Source of the DNA: Gentiana macrophylla
Taxonomy: Eukaryota > Streptophyta > Magnoliopsida > Gentianales > Gentianaceae
DNA length: 64,000 bases
NCBI GenBank assembly: GCA_026214975.1
Contig: JAOBSW010001145.1
Coordinates: forward strand, 1 to 64,000
Direction of reading: 5' to 3'
Position numbers and translations under genes: made by a program
Part shown: positions 57,713 to 64,000 of the stretch, piece after piece
Layout of the letters: each line of letters begins with the position of its first letter
How positions within the stretch are numbered: position 1 is the stretch's first letter
The notes under the pieces: model-generated
What the model saw: the letters and a program-made list of their open reading frames with translations, nothing else
Database searches by the model: none
What the model was told of the DNA's origin: nothing

Positions 57713-57720
57713 TATATATA
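57713..57720 (+). promoter_or_regulatory. TATA box of putative internal promoter, element E
   Basis: TATATATA eight bases after the array, the same arrangement as in the LTR (35134-35141), and about 575 bases before the env-like ATG. Confidence 0.6.
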
Positions 57721-58017
57721 CATCTTCAACCCATGGAAACTCACTTTTTCAGAGTTTCAAATACACAAACCCGACTTTTGCCCTCCTCTTGCCCTAAAAT
57801 CCTTGTTTCTACACCAAATTGGGCGCTTCAAAGTCCAACAAACAGCTCTCAATCCCCTCTTGTCGATTTTCCACTCCAAATCCTCCAACAAACATCCATT
57901 AATTCGATTCAGGGATTTAGTTGGTGCGACTGTTTTGAAAAAAATTTGATTTTTGGGTTCAATTTGGCATTGTTTGGACTTCTAATCCGTTCTATCATCA
58001 TCCCATCATCATATTTG

Positions 58018-58289
58018 GTAAGATTTTGTAAGCTTTTCCTAGTTTTTGCACGTTTTTTTTGAGTCGATCTTCGAGTCGACTGTTTTATAGGAGTTTTCTC
58101 TTACTTGTTTTTCCTTTTTGTTCTGTTCTTGTTTCTTGTTCTGTGGTGATATGGGATGTTGATGGATGATGTTGGATGGTCTGCATTGCCGTTTTACTGT
58201 GGTTGGGTTGTTTGGGAAATCCCGTTTGGACGATAAACGGGTGGTTTGTTTGAATTGTGGTGTTGGGGTTGTTGGTTGTTTAGTTTTAG
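58018..58289 (+). other. Predicted leader intron before env-like ORF, element E
   Basis: Donor TTTG|GTAAGATT at 58018, acceptor TTTTAG|GTTCAGATG ending at 58289, six bases before the env-like ATG; 272 bases, T-rich. The same sites occur in B. The acceptor could also be used from a donor further 5' to splice genomic RNA, as described for the Athila-lineage element Bagy-2. Confidence 0.45.
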
Positions 58290-58295
58290 GTTCAG

Positions 58296-59770
58296 ATGGT
58301 GCATAAACAGGTTCAGAAACGGCATGGTAAGGGTGTAGCTAAGGAACCTGCCAAGAGGAGTAAGGGTGTGGACCCCACCTTAGTCAATCCAACCCAAGGT
58401 ATTCGTATTGGTGAGCGTCAAAATCCTCCTAGAGGTCAACCTAGAGTTCCTTTACAGGATGAGCCTGAATCTGGGTCTGAAACTGATGATGAGCCATTAG
58501 TGAGGATACAGACTAGGGTGGCGGAAGCTCGGGGTGAGCAAGACAATGAGCCTGAGGGAGATGAGCCGGTTAGACAGAGAGTGAGACCCGCTATCCCTAT
58601 TCCCTTTGCTCGTAGATTTATCAATCCTAAGGCGATGGAGGTCTATAATAAGCATTATCTGACTCGGACGATGTTGATCGAGCGAGCCATTTTAGACGCG
58701 AAGGTGGACCCCGCATTTGTGAAGATGTTAACGGATAGGAAGTGGGAAGCCCTGATGAAAACCCCTAGGACTCCAGTCAATGCTACACTAGTTCGTGAGT
58801 TTTATGCGAACTGCTCGGAGACGGATTTGAGAACTGGGATGGTCACTGTTCGGGGGGATAAGGTGCCGTTTACACCGGCAATTATCAATGGGAAATACGG
58901 TCTGGATCCTTTTGAGGGGTTGGACTACAAGGAGGCGATAAAGGCCAAACAAGATGCCGGTGAGGATCCGTTGGAGGAGTTACGGTTGTTGGTGTGCCCT
59001 GAGGTGCCTTGGACACTTAGACCGGGTGGGGCTAGAAAGGAATTAGTGACCACGAGTTGGACGGAAGATTGGAAGGTCCAATGTTGGTTTATTCAGAACC
59101 GTTTGTTACCTAAGAACAACCTGACTCACTTCCACATTGGTGACCTTGGGATGCTTTATGCCTTGACCTTCAAGCTCAATGTTGATGTGGGACAAGCTTT
59201 ATACGACGAGATATCGATTATCAGAAAGTTTATACGAGATGCTTGATTGTCCCGCACCTTATACACAATTTGTGCTCTGATGCTCAAGTTCCCGAGTACA
59301 AGACCGATCACAAACCGAAGAATCCTAGGTTCTTGCAGAGGGAGAAAGAGAAATCTTAGGGTCAGACTGAGACTGAGGCTGAGGTAGCACGTGAGCCTGG
59401 TTCCTCTTCAGCACCACCTCGAGCATCCTCCCTTCCTACTTTATCTCCCGCCGTCAAGATGCGGTTAAGCATGGCCAATAGTTTCCGGGAATGGATGGGT
59501 GATATTCGGGATACACAGAACAACATTTTGTCGATTCTTCAATGTATCTGCGAGGACCGGCAGCCGAGGGACGTGAGAATCTTCACACCAAGCCTGAGGG
59601 AGTATGTTTTCCGGGTTGACATCGAGCAGGCCATTGCAGACGTTCTAGATGAGTCTGAGTCATCTTCAGATGAGGAGCAGCCTGACTCGGTAGAGAGGAC
59701 TACGGCACCGCCTTCTGGACCCTCCTCTGATCCTCCGGCTGATGATTCTGCGGCGCCGAGCCAACCTTGA
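58296..59770 (+). pseudogene. Env-like third ORF, element E (frameshift and stop)
   Basis: Homologous to the intact 489-codon ORF of B (6618-8087). It starts MVHKQVQKRHGKG. The core from ARRFINPKAMEVYNK to DVGQALYDE is open to about 59215, then an indel shifts the frame (stop at 59244-59246). The restored frame has a further TAG at 59357-59359, then is open through MRLSMANSFREW to the acidic, Ser-rich tail and the stop at 59768-59770. No membrane-spanning stretch is visible. Confidence 0.82.
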
Positions 59771-60667
59771 TCTTCTTTTGTCTATTTTTACGTTGGTTGT
59801 TTTGTATTGACATTTTTACTTATATGATTCATTGTACTTTTGTTACTGTTACTATTTATTTTCGATGGGTCATGTAAGCCATAAGGCATCCGCACTTTCA
59901 TATCTACTTTGTTTATACTTTCTGGATGTATTACATGCTTTACCTTTTGATTTATCTTGATTTTGATATCTCTTTTCATTCTGGTATAATTCCCCGTTTT
60001 CCCCGAGATGTTTCCGTGTCTGTCAAGTCGTGCAGGTGTGTTTTTAGCGGTTTTGTCGAGCTTCATTGTCTGGTTACGAGTTCTAAGTGTCACTATGTAG
60101 GCTCCGGCCTGACCGACATTCGAGTAACGCTTGAAATCAGCTAAGTCTTTTATCTTTTCTTTCATTCTGCACAACATGAGGACATGTTGGTTTTTAAGTG
60201 TGGGGGAGGGGAATGAATGACGTGTATATATACATTTGCTTATATCGATATGTTTCTATGCAAAATGAGCTATAATTTTCAAAATTTTCGACATTTTTGT
60301 TTTTGTTTCGTCCCGAGTGAGCAAATGCATGATCTTTGTTCGTTATTTTTATAGTCATCCGAGCTATATATCATATGTTTAGTAAGTTAGTTGTTTCACC
60401 GTTATCTATTTTTCACGAGCCATAGTAAATGATGAGCTAATATATAAAGTTATACCCCTTTTGGACGAGTGATTTTTGATTATCTTATAAGTCATGTGCT
60501 TAGTGCTACGTATATATCTTGAGATTTATGATAGTTTGTATTTAGATCCGGAGTATGATATACTGTGAATATCTAAGGTTTGAATGTGATAAGTAACACG
60601 TACCTTAATGTCAAATGAAAAAGTTGAGTTTAAATGAAGTAATTGGGTGTGTCGGAAGCTAGTCGAT

Positions 60668-60842
60668 GATTTGAGTGCGGTAGGACATTATCTCGAAATG
60701 TCCTATACCACTATGATGACTAAAAGCTCACGACAGTCAGAAGAAGCTGCCTTATGATTGGAGTAAGGTAGGGTATATCTCGAATATCCTATTCTGCTAT
60801 GACAGGGCAAGAGCTCATTCTGATGTGCGTTTAAAAGTGAAA
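60668..60842 (+). other. Tandem hairpin module in 3' UTR, element E
   Basis: Two related units of about 88 bases (starts 60668 and 60756, gatt(t/g)gagt). Hairpin one: TAGGACATT/AATGTCCTA at 60681-60705. Hairpin two: TAGGGTAT/ATATCCTA at 60769-60791. Both loops are ATCTCGA. The inner stem pairs differ but still match. Both are followed by ctatgA...A(A/G)AGCTCA. Confidence 0.65.
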
Positions 60843-61210
60843 AAAGTTAATCAACTTATATAAGAATTGTTATGAAATGAATATGAGACTAAGTTATCGT
60901 CTATCTTATCCCCAGTAGAAACTGACAGATATGTTGTAGGGATTATCCTCTGAGTATTTCAGAAAGGCCCTAGATATATTCGATCATCCTTTTCGGGATA
61001 TTTTACGTTTGTAGGGTGCATCTTATGAGTGTCATTTATTGCTAGTCTACGAGGGGGTGTTAGCTAGTTTTGCTTTGAGTTTCTCAAGTTTGGATTTAGT
61101 GGAAGTTTTCTATGGCTTTGCACACACGCACTGGTGAACTTCTGATTTATTGGATATGTGTTATGTATGTTTAGATGTCTGCTCTTTTCTCGAGCCTTTA
61201 TCTTGTTTTG

Positions 61211-61248
61211 TTTTGCTCGGGACGAGCAAAAGCTAAGTGTGTGGGAGT
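61211..61248 (+). other. Hairpin and polypurine tract, element E
   Basis: A perfect nine-pair hairpin TTTTGCTCG-gga-CGAGCAAAA (61211-61231), then GTGTGTGGGAG before the LTR start at 61249. The tract is slightly weaker than in B, whose sequence is GTGTGGGGGAA. Confidence 0.8.
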
Positions 61249-62786
61249 TGTTAAGGGTGAATTTACACGATTTATGACGCTATATTTTATGAATATTTCC
61301 CCCATATTTGTATAAATTTGCATAAGAAATGAGTGTTTAATGGAAATATTGAGTAAATGATATTTTAGAAGAGTCAATCGCAAAATAGGTTGATTTATGT
61401 GTTTTAATTGTGATTTTATGATTATTTGGACATTATTACATTTTGCGATGTTTTTATGTGTTATAGATACATTTTCAAGGCTCAAATGATGATCAAAAAG
61501 AGATAAGAGTCGAAATATATGATGATAAAAGAGATAATGAAGGAATTGACAAGAAGAAAAGAGATAGAGATCAAGAAATCGAAATTCAATCATATTGGAC
61601 TGGCGTCCAGAATCCCCGTCCAGTGGACGGGCGTCTGATGCAGTGGACGAGCGTCCGGTTGAGGAAAGTTGATTCAGGAAGTTTGGACGCTGAGGTGGAC
61701 GCTAGAAGGACGGGCGTCTGATCCAGCTCGGCCCGACTCGAAGAAATTTACACAAGCTGGACGGGCGTTCACCCATTCCAGACGGGCGTCCAGCCGCCGC
61801 CATGCTGAAACCGACCTAGTTTTCTATATATAGCTGCGGTTTTCTCCACAATATGATCATATATTCGGACCCTAAACCCTAGGGGCGGTTAAGCTGCGTT
61901 TTTCCTTAGTTTACAAACAGTTTTTACTTAAATACTTTTATGCACTTTTATTCAAAACAATTCAAGTTTCAAAGAGGATGCTAAGAGTCTAGACCTCCAT
62001 TGAACGAGCGTTGTGAAGCCGTCCGATTCAACAATTCAGTTCCTTTCATGATTACTTTGTGAGTTTTAATACAAGTTGTTTCTTTTATCATGTTATTAAT
62101 TATTTATGCAATGTCATATCGAAAGATGTTTGCTTTGTTGATCGTTTGTTTGATGAAAATCATGTTAAACGCTAGATCACCATGATAAAAGAATAGTTAT
62201 TTGATCTATATAACGAGAGTTAATAGGTTAGATTTCTAGATTAAAAACGTTAAAGTTTACATCTTTGGTTAGAAGAAGCGTTAATCTTAGATCGAAAGAT
62301 AGAGATTAATAGATGAACTATCTAAGAAATTAGGGTTCTTACTTTAGATGAGATGAATCACAACTTGGTTAGAAATCACGAAGAAGTCTGAATTGGAATT
62401 GAATGTTGATAGGATAGGTGGATCGATTGCTCGTTTGCTCGTTATAACTTGATCAAATCCCTAAAACTTGAATTGTTTAGCTTAGTAGTCTGTTATTGCA
62501 TATCTAGTTTAGTTTAGTTTAAATTGGTTCGAACATATCTTTCCTAGCTTTAGATCATATCTTCTGTCCAGTTTTCACGTTTTAGTTAAAGTTTGTTTTC
62601 GTTTCTGTTTTGTTTTATTCGCTGTTTAGATCAGTTTCGTGACATAGTTTAGGTTAGACAACAACTAGAAATCCCAATCGTTTAGTTTCCCGTAAGATCG
62701 ACCCGGCATTAACCACTATTACTACGATCCTTATACTTGAGGTTAACCGGATTATTACTTGTTTTGTGTTAATAAAATCCGTGACA
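61249..62786 (+). repeat. 3' LTR of element E
   Basis: 1,538 bases, TGTTAAGGG...CCGTGACA, followed by the duplication gtggt. It provides the empty site for copia element G (ggttagaaatcacgaag, near 62367-62383). Confidence 0.93.
61597..61832 (+). promoter_or_regulatory. LTR promoter of E (3' LTR): palindromic-word array plus TATA box
   Basis: Array 61597-61795 with words such as ggactggcgtcca, ggacgggcgtctg, ggacgagcgtccgg, ggacgggcgttca and agacgggcgtcca; TATATATA at 61825-61832. Confidence 0.65.
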
Positions 62787-62791
62787 GTGGT

Positions 62792-63537
62792 GAACCCTTG
62801 CTCCCTTCCAACGCCTTTTATGCGAGCTGATTTAGCTTGGAGATAAGATCGTTAATCTGGTCGCCACCAACTGTCTGACAAACTGATCCTTTCTAACACC
62901 CTCAACTACTTCGTACTTTCTTTGACTTTTGGCGAGTTGGACGGAGATCTTTTGGATAGTGACAATTCAGACGAGGTAGTGGCCGAAAATATGAATTTCA
63001 GGGGAGAAATGTGATGATTCAAACGCAAAAGCCCCAGAAATTGGTATGATTTATCTCGAAAATGTATGCACTATCAAGGAAACAAAATGGCTTCTTTTTG
63101 GTGAGGTGGTTTCCAAAATAACAAGAAAACAAAAGCGATAACTTGACTTTTTTTGGTAAAATGGTGATGTTCAACCTTAAAGATACCAAGAGAGGTGATT
63201 TCTCAAACGCAAGCCCGGTATATCTCAGGCTTTTTAACACAAATGAGCGTATTGCTCCCAAGACTGCAAAAGCCTAACTAAAAACAAGAACTTGATCGAA
63301 GAACACCACGAGAGAGGTGATTTCTCAAACGCTAACTCGTGAGCTCTACGGAAGCTTTGTTAAAGTTACCTCTTTTTGATCCATCTTTTTTTATGAAGTT
63401 GGCTCTAAGATTCCTTCGAGTAAGAACAAGAAAACTCTGCTGGACTTGAAGAGACGATGAAGATGGTGATCTCCAACCTCGCCGTACGTAGGCTTTCTAG
63501 GGGATCTTCACGTCTGAGAGACCGAAAAACTGACGCC
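62792..63537 (-). other. Probable leader of a Tat-like Ty3 element on the far side of E
   Basis: Noncoding sequence continuous, before E inserted, with 34558 and leftwards. It contains a 20-base direct repeat (gagaggtgatttctcaaacg at about 63191 and 63311). No convincing ORF. The interpretation as a 5' UTR depends on the PBS-like site to the right and the gag-like ATG at 34541. Confidence 0.35.
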
Positions 63538-63556
63538 ATTCCCGGTAACGGAGCCA
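63538..63556 (-). other. PBS-like site
   Basis: The plus strand reads like a tRNA 3' end (attcccggtaacggagCCA), similar to tRNA-Asp with about four differences. On the minus strand this is a primer site beginning TGGCTCCG, with a possible LTR starting a few bases to the right. Confidence 0.4.
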
Positions 63557-63564
63557 CCTAATAA

Positions 63565-64000
63565 TGCAGAGACTATCACGGTGGTCTAGCAGTGGTTTAT
63601 ATTGTGGATATCTGGCTTATATGTAGTGTTTGAGTGATGAAAGGCCGGTGGTGCACGGCGGTGTATATAAGAGCGAGACGGAATAAATATTTTGACAAAT
63701 TTTAGTCCTCTTTATAATTTAGCGTGTGTCTATCTCAGTTACCTAAAGCCTTCTTTTATAGGGAGGAGGGAAGATTCCGGTTTAAGATTAAGACAAGTAG
63801 ACAAAATATCTTTGCGGCGCAGTTATGTGGTTGCTAAGATCACCATCCACAGGGTCGCCTGTTCTTCGTCCTATCTCAGCCTTCTCTGCTATTCCCTTCA
63901 AGGGCTTGTGCGGTCTCTTATGGACCCCTTTTTAGGGTCGCAGATCGTCCCCCTGAGCTACTAGCCACCTCAAAGGTTTGAAGGCTCTTGACGGGGACCT
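63565..64000 (-). repeat. Possible 5' LTR of the Tat-like element (runs off the window)
   Basis: If the PBS is real, LTR sequence begins at about 63565 (tgcagagac on the plus strand). A TATA-like tgtatataag lies near 63662. The other end is outside the window, so the identity cannot be proved. The 90-codon open frame at 63692-63964 (+) is not supported by any motif. Confidence 0.3.

Larger units (their letters stand above)
59771..61248 (+). other. Long 3' untranslated region, element E
   Basis: Noncoding, homologous to B 5133-6617. It contains the duplicated hairpin module at 60668-60842 and, at its end, the hairpin and polypurine tract at 61211-61248. No other feature is seen. Confidence 0.6.
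34564..62786 (+). mobile_element. Athila-like Ty3/gypsy element E (complete, with two nested copia insertions)
   Basis: A full-length plus-strand element: 5' LTR 34564-48526 (interrupted), PBS, leader array, gag, frameshift signal, pol, RNA motif 1, small ORF, RNA motif 2, array and TATA, env-like ORF, 3' UTR, polypurine tract, 3' LTR 61249-62786. The target duplication gtggt is perfect (34559-34563 and 62787-62791). The two LTRs differ at few sites by eye and pol is intact, so it is the youngest of the three family members. Net size without nested elements is about 14.4 kb. Confidence 0.93.

Noticed and set aside
63692..63964. 90-codon plus-strand ORF near the right edge
   Set aside because: No motif, no conserved partner, and it lies in a presumed LTR.

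Overview
The window is transposable-element DNA from a plant nuclear genome, probably a eudicot with a large repeat-rich genome. I see no host gene, tRNA, rRNA, CRISPR or prokaryotic feature. Almost every base belongs to a nest of LTR retrotransposons inserted into one another. The dominant family is a Ty3/gypsy element of the Athila lineage (tRNA-Asp primer site, Athila-type integrase and protease, extra 3' ORFs), present as three copies called here B, C and E.

Layout. Copy C lies on the minus strand. Its 5' LTR is at 27234-28798, and its gag and half of pol are at 22542-26884. The rest of pol, a small ORF and the env-like leader lie at 125-3532. Copy B (minus, 3533-22541) inserted into the pol of C, with target duplications gcggt/gcagt. 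B was itself hit by a 5'-truncated LINE (15376-17037) in gag and by a small gag-only LTR element (18266-21166, duplication acacg) in its 5' LTR. C had inserted into a degraded Ty1/copia element (28799-30981), which shares one LTR (30982-31445) with a second copia element (31446-34268). Copy E (plus, 34564-62786, duplication gtggt) inserted into what looks like the leader of a Tat-like Ty3 element, seen at 34269-34558 and again from 62792 to the end. E carries a 12.4 kb SIRE/Maximus-type copia element (35686-48110, duplication gaaat) in its 5' LTR. A solo LTR of that copia family (50582-51997, duplication ctacc) sits in the gag of E. The pol of E is open for about 1,475 codons.

Comparing the three Athila-like copies shows an expression plan that ordinary annotation would miss. 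(1) Gag and pol are in different frames and meet at a GGGAAAC heptamer in the correct phase for -1 slippage. Six bases later comes a GC-rich stem-loop (11 perfect base pairs in B and E, 7 in C). (2) Two related double-hairpin RNA motifs follow the pol stop and the stop of a conserved 132-residue small ORF. Their stems differ in sequence but keep pairing. (3) Arrays of a short palindromic word with core ACGNNCGT occur at three places per element. Two of the three sit just upstream of a TATA box: in the LTR and in front of the env-like ORF. This implies an internal promoter for that ORF, whose leader also has a conserved splice donor. (4) Further duplicated hairpins lie in the 3' untranslated region and next to the polypurine tract.

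The likely scheme is genomic RNA from the LTR promoter making Gag and, by frameshift, Gag-Pol, with the 3' ORFs served by intercistronic RNA structures and an internal promoter. The sequence patterns are read directly. The mechanisms are inferred and untested.
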